A stretch of 64,000 nt of DNA from Scatophagus argus (lineage: Eukaryota; Chordata; Actinopteri; Scatophagidae): assembly GCF_020382885.2 (NCBI RefSeq), contig NC_058502.1, forward strand, positions 12,861,950 to 12,925,949. Direction: 5' to 3'. Shown here one piece after another: positions 10,939 to 44,030 of this stretch; positions within the stretch are counted from its first letter, which is position 1, and each line of letters opens with the position of its first letter. The translations under genes and the position numbers were made by a program. The notes under the pieces were generated by a model that made no database searches, was not told where the DNA came from, and saw only the letters and a list, made by a program, of their open reading frames with translations.

Positions 10939-13900
10939 ATGGCCAGCAGCTCTGATGTGGTGAAGAAAGTCATGCGATTCAAACTTCAACTCTCAGATAC
11001 AACAGACTCTGCTACGGTAGACACAGTGTTTATTCATGTTAATGTTTATTCTCCACAAAGAAGTGCGCACAACAAATAGTGCAGCTTAAGGGCGACGTTG
11101 CTGCATTCAGGACACAAATTGTTTCCCGTTTCTTTAGACGTTTCTGGTCTGGAACATATAGCAATAGGCTACAGGAGCTATAGGAGTGGAAATATGGAAA
11201 TATTTGTGTTATATCAGTTATTGGCTTTTCATTGTCTAAAAAAATCCTCACTACCTTTCATTTATTTTTTTCTTTATTTCATTCATTGTGCTCGCCTTGT
11301 CCTTGATCAGTCCGTGGTCAGAGGCTGACTGAGGGCTGTTTCACTCACTGACATGTGCTCCTGCCAAACAGCATTTGAAGCATTTTCCTGCCAGGGGTCA
11401 GGGCTGTTTAAATGGGAGGTTCCTTGATGCTAAAATTGGCAGGTCCTCCAGTTGTTCAACTTATGGCTGCTGTCCGTCATCAGAGGAGGTTAAGGCGCTC
11501 TGCAGGCTTATTCGTGCCCAATTTACTTTACAGATGGATTTATGAATGATGATGATGAATGAAATCTATAAAAATGTAATTAAGATATCAAAAGCCCAAC
11601 CTGAAAGTGCCCTGTTCAAGCCTATGCAGTGAGACTTTATATATGCCAGCAGTAGCATTATCCATTTATAGTTGGCAGTAAAAGGAGTAGTGGGTGTGTG
11701 AGGCTCCCATACATAGCTCCTGCTCTGAATGCACAATCAGCAGTGGTGGTGATCCAAAACCAGGACTGCCATATTTGGCATGTCGGGCTTCCTTCATTTT
11801 AATTCACCTTCTTTGTTGCTTTTTGTCCCGAACAGGTGTGAAAACTATGTTTAAGCACTTATTGTATGTGTTGACTCTCTTTCCAGGTTCTGAAAGTTTT
11901 GCAGAAACTCAAGGATCTTGATATCACATTAGACATTCTTGCTGTGAGTTTCTGATGCAAAGATTATATTTTGTACTGATATATTTGCATATGAATTTTG
12001 TCTGTACTGACTTGAGTCTGCATATAATTTAGGAAACTGGAATTGGCAAAACAGTTAACTCGTTGCGCAGACACGAACAGGCTGGAGAATTTGCAAAGCT
12101 GCTAGTAAGGGGTTGGAAAAGATTGGTTCCTAAAGATTCCACAAGGTGAGATGTATTCAGCTTTTTGTTTTGATTTAACAACATATGGTATAATGTGCTT
12201 AATTTCTATGCGAATGTTTGACTTCTCAATCTTGAATATTTCCTTTATTCAGCCACAAAGAAGATGGAGAGATGTCAGAGAGTTTATCTGTCAGAAACAA
12301 ACTAGATGACAAAAACTGTCCAAATAATGGAACTTTGACAATGGAGGATTTAAACAATAATTGTATAACATCTCATGACAACAGTCAGAGCTCTCCAGAC
12401 GAGGCCCTCTTCAAAACAGAGAACTGGCAAACTGATTCAGAGAAACAATGTGAGGAACAAATGAGACCTCAGGATCAGAATGAAAATCAAGAAAAAAGTT
12501 TCCAAGAAAACTGCAATGTTTCTCAGAATAACATCTTCAAAAAGAAAATGCAAGAGGATAAAATGGACAGTTTAGTTGTTTCCATGGAGAAGAAAAATCA
12601 TCAGAGTAACAGAAAATCAGCAGAAGGTGATTTTTTGCTCGGAAACAAAAACTTGGACACTCATCAGGAATCCAAGTCAGATTTCAAAGAAAAAATGAAG
12701 AGCAACTCAGATAGTGGAAGACTTGGGTCCGAAAAAGAGTCAAACAAGAAGTCAAAGACATCAAAAGAATTATTAAAGGAAGAATCTATTTCATTTGCAT
12801 CCCGTGACAAATGCTCCGAAACCTTAAAACTGGCCAGTGTCAAAGATGACACATCTTCAGGAATATCGAGGAGCTTGGACTCCCATAACAGAAAAAGGAA
12901 AAAAACAGGGAACAAGATGCAGGCCACTCTGAAACAAGAACCGGAGTCTGAAAACAAGGGACATTCCAAACACAAAAACAAAAAGGCCAAAATAAAACAC
13001 AAAGACAAGAAAAGTGACAATGACCCCAAGGAGCCCTCTGTGTCTTTTGAATCATGCTTGAACTACGACGCAAATGTTTTCAAGAGAAAAGAAAGATCTG
13101 GAGTGAAGAAACCTCCCAGAAAAATCGAGACTGTAGTGAAAGAAGAAGCAACTAATTATCCAGGCATGAAAGCTTTCAAGTCACATGTGATGTCTGTAAA
13201 TGTTACCTCTCCAAAACAGGTAAATTTAACAGTGATCTTAAAAGTTTAGCTTTTAGAGCGCAGGTAATGATTTGATCAATAATCTGATAATCCCTCACGT
13301 TGTAGCAGTGTAAGGAGTCTATAATGGACCTGGTGAACATTCCTTTACCCGCTGTTCTTCCTGAATGTGAACAGCCATCCAGTGTTGACTACTTTGACAG
13401 GAAAGGTATTGCATTTCCTTCACATTTGGCTGCATATTCATGTTGGCCATCTTATTCTTGAAGCTCTTCTTTTGTCTTAAAGCTGAGAAAGAGACGGATA
13501 TCTGTGACATCTCGGAAGAGTCTGCAGTCTTCACTGGTCAGAGACTTAACAGGAAGATGCAAGTGTACTCCGGTGCCAAGACCATCTTCCTCCCAGCCAT
13601 GATGAGCCTGCACCAACAGTGTATCCGCACGCTCCAGAATAACATCAACTGTGAGTTAAAGCCCAGGAAAAACTTTTCGCAGGGCTCTGATTATTCTGTC
13701 AAATTGTTGGATTTATATTTAGGAGCAGAGATCTCTTCTCAGTGCTTTATGAAACTGGCGGAGTCCCGTTTGAAATCCTGGAGCCTGTGTTGGAAAGGTG
13801 TACACCAGAGCAGCTGCTACGCATTGAAGAATACAACCCAGTAAGAATGTGAATGTGAATAAAGCCAGTGGCCACTTTATTAGGTACACCTGCTTAGCAT

Positions 13901-16631
13901 TCAACCCGTTTGCCTGAAGGGCAGTCAAAATTCAGCTGCTAAAATTTCACTGTGACGAGGAACACTATCCTGGACTATGGCCATGAAGAAATATACGTGG
14001 TCAGCAACAAGCAATATTTACAGAATGGCATTCAAATGAAGCCCAGTAGAGGCTAACATTTGGAACTCATGTAGACTCATTGGAATTGCTGCAGTTTTGA
14101 GGAATTTATGTCACAACTATATTTTCATCCAGAGGAAAAGAAATTAAATCTGAATGATATGGCTGCAAGTTTAAATGAAACCATGTTGGTTGTCTGTAAT
14201 CATATACCCCATGTAGCTTGATTTCTACCCATCAGCTGACGGGAGTGAAAGCTATTGTGGTGTTGCTGTGTCTCTTCCAAATAAGTTTCAACAAGTTGTA
14301 TGATCCGTGTCTTTCTGTTCGTCACTGTGGCACTGAGCTGTAAAGTGCCTGTTACTTGTCTGACCTCGTTCACCGAACTGTGAAGGGAGTGCAGCTATGA
14401 AAACGTCACATCTAAAACTGACAGTCCTTTAACATCAAAAGTCTTGTGAGTAATAATGTTTAGTTGAACAGTAACTTAACCTCTCGGCCACATTTTCTGG
14501 CTTTTTGCGCTGAGACGTGTCAGATTTGCAGGAGCTTTGAACTAATGATGAAATGAGCAGGTTTACCTTCAGTGACCTCTGAGTATATGAAAGATAGGAA
14601 AAGTTACTGGAAAGGCTGTGGTAAGGAGAGAATTTTTTAAAAGTATATAAATGTTCATTTGTTCCCAGGACTGTAATTGTTTATTTCCACAGATCTATGT
14701 TGGAGTGACGGACCACTTATGGGGGAAACATTGTCAGAGGGACTTCAAAGACTGCAAACTTCAGGAATATGAATCATGGAAAGAAATGTACATCAGGCTG
14801 TCTGAGGAGAGGGAAATGAAACTCCAAAGACTCACTAAAAGCATTGTCTCGGCACAGTCTAACAAACCCAAAGGTGTGTGTCCTGTATGCTGAACTTGAA
14901 ACTTTTCAAGTTGTGACAGTCTTTGTGTTGATCTACAGCAAATCATCCAAATTATACCTATTCTGAAATAAAATTTCAAACGGTTACAACATCAGAAAGC
15001 AAGTATTTTATGTGCATTGTATGTGGTAGGAAAATTGTTTGCTTCTTATTGTGTTCTGTACACTGTGACACTTTTTAGGGCGGCAGGTGAAGATGGCATT
15101 TATTCACACTGTTGCCAAGCCACCGAGAGATGTGCGAATTCAGCAGGAAATTCATGGAACTGCTGTTCAGCAGCCTCATCAGCTCAAGTGCAGGTGGGTT
15201 TCAGCGTCCTAAATATGTAGAAATATCTGCACAGGTTTCATGATTAGTTGCTTTTGTTTTTATTTTTAATCAATTTACTCATTTACATTCATTTCAGCTG
15301 TGTTGTTTTCCTAACTATTAAATTTATCAAGCCAAATATTGAAAGAGAACCATACTGGAGCACTATTTGTCTTTGGCAAAACATGAACACCTGGTGACAC
15401 CTGTGTTTGCTCCGCTCCTCGTCCACATAAAAGCCCTTAACTACAAAGTGATCACTCAACAACAGCAGCTTAGCAGGGTCATAATCTGTTAACAGATAAG
15501 AGTGGGTGAAATGCTTTTGGAGTGAGTTTAGACACAGGAATTGGAACAATGTGCTGGATAAACTGGTTTGTCCTGGTTGGGATGTTATGCTCGCTAGCTG
15601 TGACGTAACATTAACATTTGGAGGAAGAGAGAAATTTCATCTCTACTTTTTAGATTAGATTCAACTTTATTGTCATTACACATGTACAAGTACAATGCAA
15701 CGAAACGCAGTTTGGCATCTAACCAGAAGTGCAATAAGCAGTAAGTGCCAGGTATACAGTAATTTACAGTATGTACAGGGTATGTACAGGTGTCTATGCT
15801 ACAGATATACTATAAACATGATATACAGATTGTTGTCATAATATACAGGGTTTCTAAGTACTATGAACATACTATACAGATGGATATGTGCTTTAATGTG
15901 CATCCAGTGTAGGCGGAAACTATAACACAATTTACAAATGATATTTACAGATGTTAAATTAAGCTATAAATCACTAGTGCATGGACAATATAGTGTATAC
16001 AGCGATGGACAGTAGGCTAACTATATTAACAGTGAGGTAGAGGAACTAGTGCAACACTCAGTACGTAGTACTCAGTTAGGATAGAGTGGTGTAGTGGAGT
16101 GTGGTGTAGGGTGGGGGTGTTAGTGAGGGGCTGAGTTCAGTAAGTGAGTTCATTCTCTATGCAATAGTGCTTGTTTTCCAAATGATAATTCTGTTGATCA
16201 AATTATGCATTTTGACAATTCTCAGCATCAAGGTTCAGGACAACAGACCGAGGCCGAGTTGTATCGAACCCAGCCGGTCCAGCAGCACCACTTCGGGGGC
16301 AGGCAATACACAAGACCCCCGCAAAAAAACAAGTGAGCTGAAAGGAGTATAACGGATACAGAGTGAAGTTTTTATTTCTTTTTTTTTTTTTTATCACATC
16401 AGTCACACTGGTCTTATACATATTTATGATCCTTTCTTTTTTTAATCCACTCATTTCCTTCATAAGTCAGAATTAAAGCTACTACATACTGTACATATAG
16501 ATCCTTATGTTAACCTGGTGATATTCTGTTTTACCCTGTATTCTAATTATTTTCCTGTTGTTCACACAGGAGTTGCTCCAATGATGGCAAAGTCCTTAAA
16601 GGCATTCAAGAAACAGCTGGGACGCAGATAA
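10939..16631 (+). CDS. Elongin A (transcription elongation factor / ubiquitin ligase adaptor)
   Basis: Elongin A stimulates RNA polymerase II elongation and, with elongins B/C and cullin-5, helps ubiquitinate stalled polymerase. Eleven in-phase exons: 10939-11016, 11887-11943, 12033-12145, 12253-13219, 13309-13405, 13483-13650, 13743-13840, 14693-14873, 15079-15193, 16226-16332, 16570-16631; 680 aa. Residues 1-84 form a TFIIS N-terminal (LW) fold with [18 protein letters not shown]. Exon 4 is a long lysine/serine-rich linker. The BC-box [10 protein letters not shown] lies at about 479-488, followed by the conserved [14 protein letters not shown] helices, and the C-terminus is [18 protein letters not shown], typical of elongin A. 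The start context is good (accgtgATGG). An ATTAAA at 16809 suggests a short 3' UTR. Whether this is the main eloa or a second copy cannot be told here, so no symbol is given. Exon 5 has a tandem TAGCAG acceptor. Confidence 0.94.
13865..13895. repeat. Solo Tc1/mariner-type terminal inverted repeat
   Basis: The bases GGCCACTTTATTAGGTACAC, with a few flanking bases, are the well-known end of a widespread vertebrate Tc1-like transposon. Only this one end is present, in the intron after elongin A exon 7, immediately beyond its donor. No transposase remains and no second end was seen nearby. Confidence 0.65.
15650..16130 (-). repeat. Non-LTR retrotransposon 3' tail, minus orientation
   Basis: On the minus strand this ends in GACAATAAAGTTGAATCTAA, an AATAAA-like motif followed by a short simple tail, the form of a fish non-LTR 3' terminus. 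The plus strand therefore opens TTAGATTCAACTTTATTGTC at about 15654. The rest is a run of diverged motifs (TATACAGT, TGTACAGG) without coding capacity. It lies in the intron between elongin A exons 9 and 10. The left boundary is clear; the right boundary is approximate. Confidence 0.55.
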
Positions 16632-18769
16632 ATGCTCTTATGATCTCGCTATTTACAGTGTGTGGGTGTGGTGAAAGTGCACTCTGGCACTCATTAACTT
16701 TGGACAGTAGAAAGCCTGTGTTCACCTTAGATTACTCTGTGTTGTTTGTCTAAATATTCAGGCAGTTGCCATGTTTTTTTTTTTCTATACCTATGAATTG
16801 TCTTCACTATTAAATGGACAATGAAATAAGCAAATTGCGATTTGATATTTTTGTCTTTCAGCCTGCCTGTTAGAGCTAAACAACGTCGGTCTGTAGGTTA
16901 TTTAATTGGTTTTTAGCTCCCTCTAAAGGATGTATAGAGCAGTACAATATTTCTTTCTGCGTATTCACTAATTTCACCTTGACTTTACTACTCATAAAAT
17001 TTCAGGTTATCGCAGTGAATGTCAATGCAAACATTCCTCCTCTAACATTAAATAAATTGACCCATGAGGAAATCTTAGCGCTAATAAGGGATTTAATGCA
17101 CAGATATTTAATTAACACTGGGCTGACTCTTGGTTGTATGTTGTATTAAGATAAGATCTTTACATATCAGAGGCTTTTTGTGAATGGATCATTAACTACA
17201 CTTAAAATTCAAACCATGTGTGAGCAGGAAATGGAATCTCTAAAACACTGGCATCTATCAACATTTCATATGTTTTCAAACTATTTTGCTTTTTGTTGTT
17301 TTCAACTTGTGTTCTTATCCAACTGCTTTGAACCAAACACTTCTAAAGAGATGTCAACAAATTGATCCACATAATGAAAAGAAAGTAGTTCTTTGTCAGC
17401 TTTTTGGAATCTCTATGACAATGTTGTCTTTTAAAAGAAGTGTATGCTGTCTGTCACTTCTCAAAGACACTTCTGTCTATTTTTCATTTATTATTTTGGA
17501 AATGGTTGAACATCAAAGGGGAGGCTTGGAAACTGCTACAGCATTCAGCACCACTAGAAGTTTTAAAATATAGACTTTTTGGGGTTTTATTTCTTGTTAA
17601 GTAAGAGATGGTAAGAAAAGGATTTGAGGGTTGTGAGTGAAGTCTATCGCTTCTCATTGTTCTGTTTATACAGGGTGACCTTGGAATGGAGGGCCGGAGC
17701 TTACCTTGACCTCCAAACTAAAAAAAACCAAAAACAAAATCCCAACTGTGATCATAAAAGGATGAACTGAGGATGGTGATTTCATTGAGAAGTTGGAATG
17801 AATGCAATATCTACCATGTTTTGTTTCTAGAAAGCTGAGTTAGGAGTTGCGAAGGATGTGAAGTGACAATTTAATATGGGTCCTGCTACCCGATCTTGTG
17901 GCCCTGTCTCGAAGAGGGTCCTTGTATCAAAATCTTGCTCAAACGCCATAATCTCAGCAGATATTGTTCTTATGTATTTCATATTCCTAAATTAGTTTCA
18001 GTTTAATACTACATATTACTACACAACAAACCAAGGACCGTGTATTTTTCTAGCACAGGAATACTATACAAAATGCACAGAAATCAGGGAGGAATGGAGC
18101 CCAGCTGCTCATTTTTCAGCTAGTAAAACCAACATTTCATAACAACAATAACAACCATGCTCCAGTGATGGAAGAAATACAGATTTGTTTTTTAACTGTC
18201 ATTCAAAAGTAGCAAATACTGTAATGTAGAAATACTCAATTACGTGTTCCACTAAGTTATAATCAGCAAAATATTAAAAACAAAAGCAGGCTTGCAACTA
18301 ACTGATACAGCTAATATTAACTTTGAACTGCTGGGTAGTTAAACTTATAACAAGCCATATTTCAGAATTGTATAATAATATTATATAATATTTTTATATG
18401 CAAAATATTAATCTAAAAGAAGCAAGTAGTCATATCTGGCAAATAAAACATACATTGTTTCCCTGTGAAATTAAGATGGGTGGGATGAAGAATCATAAAA
18501 TAAGTAGATGCCAAACGTCATAGAGGAACTGAACTGACTCTGTATGTTTGCTTATATTGTCCATGAGTCCAATGAGCTGCTAGTTGTAGTGAAGTTATGT
18601 TAAAAATACTTCCTTTCAAGTTCCATTGTAAAATATAATGTAGGCCGAGTTCTCCAAAACTTCAATACCTCACAGTTTGTCCCTTGTAGCTTTTTGTAGT
18701 TTTAAATATGCGAAATAAATAGAGATTAAACAGTAAATTTAACCAAAACCATAATTCAAATATCATTTA
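16632..18769. other. Elongin A 3' UTR and intergenic region before lrrc1
   Basis: The elongin A 3' UTR probably ends near 16830 after ATTAAA at 16809-16814. The remainder is AT-rich intergenic DNA with one dispersed-repeat copy (18170-18450). Two open frames near 17180-17573 have no recognisable homology. Confidence 0.6.
18170..18450 (+). repeat. Teleost AAGTACTC-type dispersed repeat, copy A
   Basis: This matches a very common teleost repeat by eye: an opening of short phrases with AAAAGTAGCAAATACTG and AGAAATACTCAATTAC, then a middle with TTTGAACTGCTGGGTAGTT. Related phrases recur at 50285-50710, 56450-56560 and about 60120-60170 in this window. There is no coding capacity. The edges are approximate. 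Confidence 0.5.
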
Positions 18770-40225
<21,456 letters not shown>

Positions 40226-41540
40226 CCTTTTACCTCAGAAATGTTTTTTACCTCCTGTGTCTCACCGTGTCGTCCTGCACAAACCCCACAGCTCCCTTTT
40301 TTTCCTTTACCTACAAACCCCGGTGTGGCCTACCCCTCCTCTGATTAAACCCCGGGACGCCTGTAACCTTATTCCATCTTCAGCCCTGTGTAAAACGTGT
40401 TTGACTCAGTCTATCAGGGCCGCTGTGCCTTCCTCTTTTTAATTAATGTCCACAGCAATAATCTGCACAGAGATGCTCCTTTTAAAAAAAAAGATATTTT
40501 AAAGATTTATTACTTTTTTAAATGCCTCTTTTTAAAAATATATGTTAGGTAGTTGCACTATTATCAGTCTTTATAATATGGTCAAACATTCGTAAATGTA
40601 TTATATATTTGTTCTATATCTATTTTTAAAACACTGGGTGAATACTTCTTTTTACATTTTGGGCAAACATAAAAGCAGGAGTTTTTGGACCTACTGATTA
40701 AGGATTGTACAGTCTCTTGTGAATATTGATACTTTTATACTTTTTGGCAGCTCAGATGTAAATAAAAGTGTATAGCAAATTTCTTAATCAGTTGCAGATT
40801 ATTAAACTTTTTTTTTCTAGGTACTTTTTTCTTTTTCTATTTTTTTTTTCTGTCACAGCAATGAACAAAACACAGTCACTAATGTCTTATTCAGTCTATA
40901 TAATTGTCATTGGGTGAATGGATGGCCTTCAATCCTGTAAAACCTGTAAAACTTCTAGACTTATTTTTAGATAATAAATAGATCTGACTAATTGATTTAA
41001 GTTTGGACTTAAGTACTGCACAGCAAACTTTAATTACTCATCTGCAGTGTAATTATGCTGAAATAACAATGCTGTCTTATTTATATGTGCTGTGCTTCAC
41101 TGCTTTGCAGCATTTTTTAAATAGATGCCAAAAACAGCTTTTTTTTCTTTTCTTTCTTTTTTTTTTAAAGTTATCCCTCCCTTTAACTAAGAGTACTGTA
41201 TAATCATTGGAGGTTTGGTGAGAGTGAGGTTCATACCACAAGGATGGCATCCTTTAAAAATGCAGTCGTTAGAAGTTCCACTTTAATGCACTTCTCAGCG
41301 TTTCTCAAATCCTTTTACATGGTACATGGTAAATTGTATTTTTTGTTTTTGTTTCCTTTTAAATCGATTGATTGAAAAAAATGAACCAGAGAAATTGGTT
41401 CCAGTGTTGGTTTTAAATGTTTTTAATTATTATTATTTTTTTTGATCAAACTGCACAAAACAGATCTCAAATGGGCGCTGTGCCTTGAGATTTTGATGAC
41501 TTTTTAACCACTGATCAATAAAATGAGTGCAACACTAAAC
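40226..41540 (+). other. lrrc1: lrrc1 3' untranslated region
   Basis: AT-rich sequence following the lrrc1 stop codon with two AATAAA signals, at 40761-40766 and 41517-41522. Alternative short and long 3' ends are therefore possible. T-rich runs occur near 40810-40850 and 41140-41170. Confidence 0.6.
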
Positions 41541-43267
41541 ATGCTTGTTATTTATTTTAATTTTATTAGTCAGTCTGTTGAGCTTAGAAGAAATATCGAA
41601 TACTTTCTAATGATATGTCGGTTGAGTTGAACTTCTAAATGTCAGATTTAAAAACAAGATACATTTGGTGTGGCCTTTCTTATATAGATCGAAATATATT
41701 ATATTGACAAAGTAAGCTCAGACTGCTTGCTTTGAGACAATAAACCAAATAGTCTGTTTCCTGACCCCTCCGTTGCTTGTTTTGTCTGTGTAGCGGTGCA
41801 TGATGTTTTGTTACGCTCTTGCCAGCATGTTTCATATCTGACTTGTCTGACCCTGCACGTGCTGCATGCTGCAACTACAGCCGCCGCTTCAGAAAAGTTG
41901 AAATGCTGTGTAACATGTAAATAACAGCAGAATGCAATGATTTACGAATCCTTTTTTTTTTTGCAAACCCATATTCAACTGAATACAATGCAAACACAAG
42001 ATATTTAAAGCTCAAAATTTTAGTTTATTTGTTTATATACACTCATCCTGAATTTGACGGCTGCAACATGTTCCAAAATCGTATTCTGGACTTCATAGTG
42101 CATCACTCATTTTCAGTGGCACTCTTTTACTATGAAGTCACACTGTTGTAATTTCAGGCACTGAACTGTTCTAATAAATAAATAAATCTTTAACAAGTCC
42201 TTTAAGTGGCCTTCCACTGTTTTTCAGTGGAAACTTCTTCAGTAAGACTATGATGATTATTCACTCTCTTTCTTTGCCTCCTTTTCAAGATACACTCAGA
42301 AGACAAATTTTAGCAAAAGGCAGAGAAAGTGAGAGATGAAGCTTTGGACATCCAACTTCTATCTTCATTTTTAGGCTAGATCTTTAAAACATTTGTAGGG
42401 CAGTGGGAGAACAGGGTAAGTCCAGTCCAAACCCCTTGTATGTAGGTAACCTTAAAAAAATGTAATCATGTGACCACAAATTGAGGAAGTATGGTTCACA
42501 TTAGACAGTCCATCTCAGGCTCAAGCAGAGTGGTAAGGAAAGCCAAGCAGAAAAAAAAAGGCTTTTGTCATGTCAGGTGAATTCATCACAATACTACAAG
42601 TTAATACAATACAAGTTATCAGATATATCTTAGTGAAAATAGATAAGATTGATAGATAAGTTCGTATTACAAGTTAATTTAAGTGGAAGCTACAGAACAA
42701 GGTTAGATTTGAGTCACACTGTGAATGTGGGGCAAAACACACCAGTGATATTGGGGCAAGTTGAGCTCAGTTTAGCCTCCACAGGTTTAAATGAGCTACA
42801 TATGTACACATTAACCTGTGTATTGTGTTCCTGTGAGTTTTGTTTTTTTATGCTGTGAAAAGTGAAATCAGGCAGTAACTTCTTTAAAAAGCAGAGAACT
42901 TTTAATTCAGTCATCAAGCGAGAATGGCATTGCTGAATTTATCCTGTCCACACTTTTTTAAATGAGTCATTATTATTATCACTGTTTTCATTTCCATGGG
43001 CACACAACAATCTGACATTTATATTTATATTTATACAGTTTTATTATTTAGTAAAATCACTAAATGTAAAAGTCACTCATGTAACCCCATTCTCTCCTAC
43101 TGGTGAGATTAGTACAGTTACACTCTGCAGTAGTGATACAAAATAAGCATGCATTATGAATATTCAAGCAGGAGTTTATTAGTGTGCACTAACACAAATT
43201 TTCAGCAACAGGTTCGTGTCTTCTATCTCTAGGAGTGTAGAAATCCTCATACTAACCCGTCCCTCAG
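41541..43267. other. lrrc1-PDZ gene spacer
   Basis: Mostly unremarkable AT-rich DNA holding one transposon-derived repeat (41893-42077). A donor-like GAACAGG|GTAAGT at about 42412-42417 could end an untranslated exon of the PDZ gene, but nothing else supports it. A possible exon start and promoter for that gene must lie here if the upstream exons at 43268 are real. Confidence 0.4.
41893..42077 (-). repeat. DNA-transposon-derived teleost repeat
   Basis: Phrases such as GCAGAATGCAATGATTTACG, CAACTGAATACAATGCAAAC and ACAAGATATTTAAAGCTCAA, then GGCTGCAACATGTTCCAAAA, form a common teleost dispersed repeat. I take it for the end of a non-autonomous DNA transposon. The family and even the orientation are uncertain. 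No coding capacity is present. Confidence 0.45.
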
Positions 43268-43859
43268 GACCAGCGGCCCAAACTGGGCCTTCCAAAGCTT
43301 CAGCTGGGCTACAAACAAACAGAGTCAGCAGGCGGGACCTCATCTGTTCCCAGCCGGCAACAGTGTGTGTGGTCGCTGCTCGAGTGCAGAGAAGGAAGCA
43401 AAGGAAAATCAGAAACTTGAGGAGGTCTGTAGCTCATCCAGTTCACATTGTTTATCTCAGTTTATATGTCAGGAAACCCAATCTGAGAGGATGTCTGTCT
43501 CATCCTTTAACAATCATTTTGCTAAAGTTCCAAGTGAACTCAAGCGGAAATATTATGCTCTGCTGATGTATCTCCCAGATAGACAGCATAAATGCATTTG
43601 AACCGTTTCTTATCACCAGGATGGCGCAGGCCAGCTGTCAAAGAGCAGCACCCCAGTGTGTCCGCTTCGCCACCAGAGGGGTGAAACCGGCGAGGGCAGG
43701 AAACTTCAGCATCACAGAGTGCTTAATATGGGGTTCAGTGTCCACAGAGACCCTGTCCACAACATAAAGAACTCCTCCATCACAGGGCAACCAAAGTCTC
43801 CTTTGGTGACAGACAAGACCCTTCCTCAGGAATCATTCATCTCTCAAGTGCCATTAAGA
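43268..43859 (+). CDS. Possible upstream exons of the Scribble-like PDZ gene
   Basis: Two candidate exons are bounded by plausible sites and agree in phase with the PDZ exons. Exon X1 (43268-43424) follows CCTCAG and can be read as a frame containing CGRCSSAEKEAKENQKLEE before a GTCTGT donor; another frame is open for much of its length too. Exon X2 (43620-43859) follows ACCAG, encodes about 80 residues beginning DGAGQLSKSST, and ends at AGA|GTAACG, so that the next codon is the first of the PDZ domain. The base composition is higher in GC than the flanks. I recognise no domain. X2 is the stronger of the two. The start codon was not found. Confidence 0.4.
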
Positions 43860-44030
43860 GTAACGCTCCACTTTATCTTCCTTAAATGTGAAATTATCTC
43901 TGTGGGGCCGATTGTGACTGATTGTGGCACATTATTGCTAATCTGTTTTCTGTTTCTTAACTCTGTTCTATTCAGGGCTTAAGTGCATAAATTCTTGCTC
44001 TTGTATTGTCATGAAACAATTTCCTCTTAG

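Noticed and set aside
12664-13073. Minus-strand open frames opposite elongin A exon 4
   Set aside because: They are low-complexity serine/leucine/phenylalanine mirrors of the lysine- and serine-rich linker coded on the other strand.
13440-13844. Continuous open frame across elongin A exons 6 and 7
   Set aside because: It reads through the donor at 13651 and enters the second exon in the wrong frame; the spliced reading gives the conserved protein.
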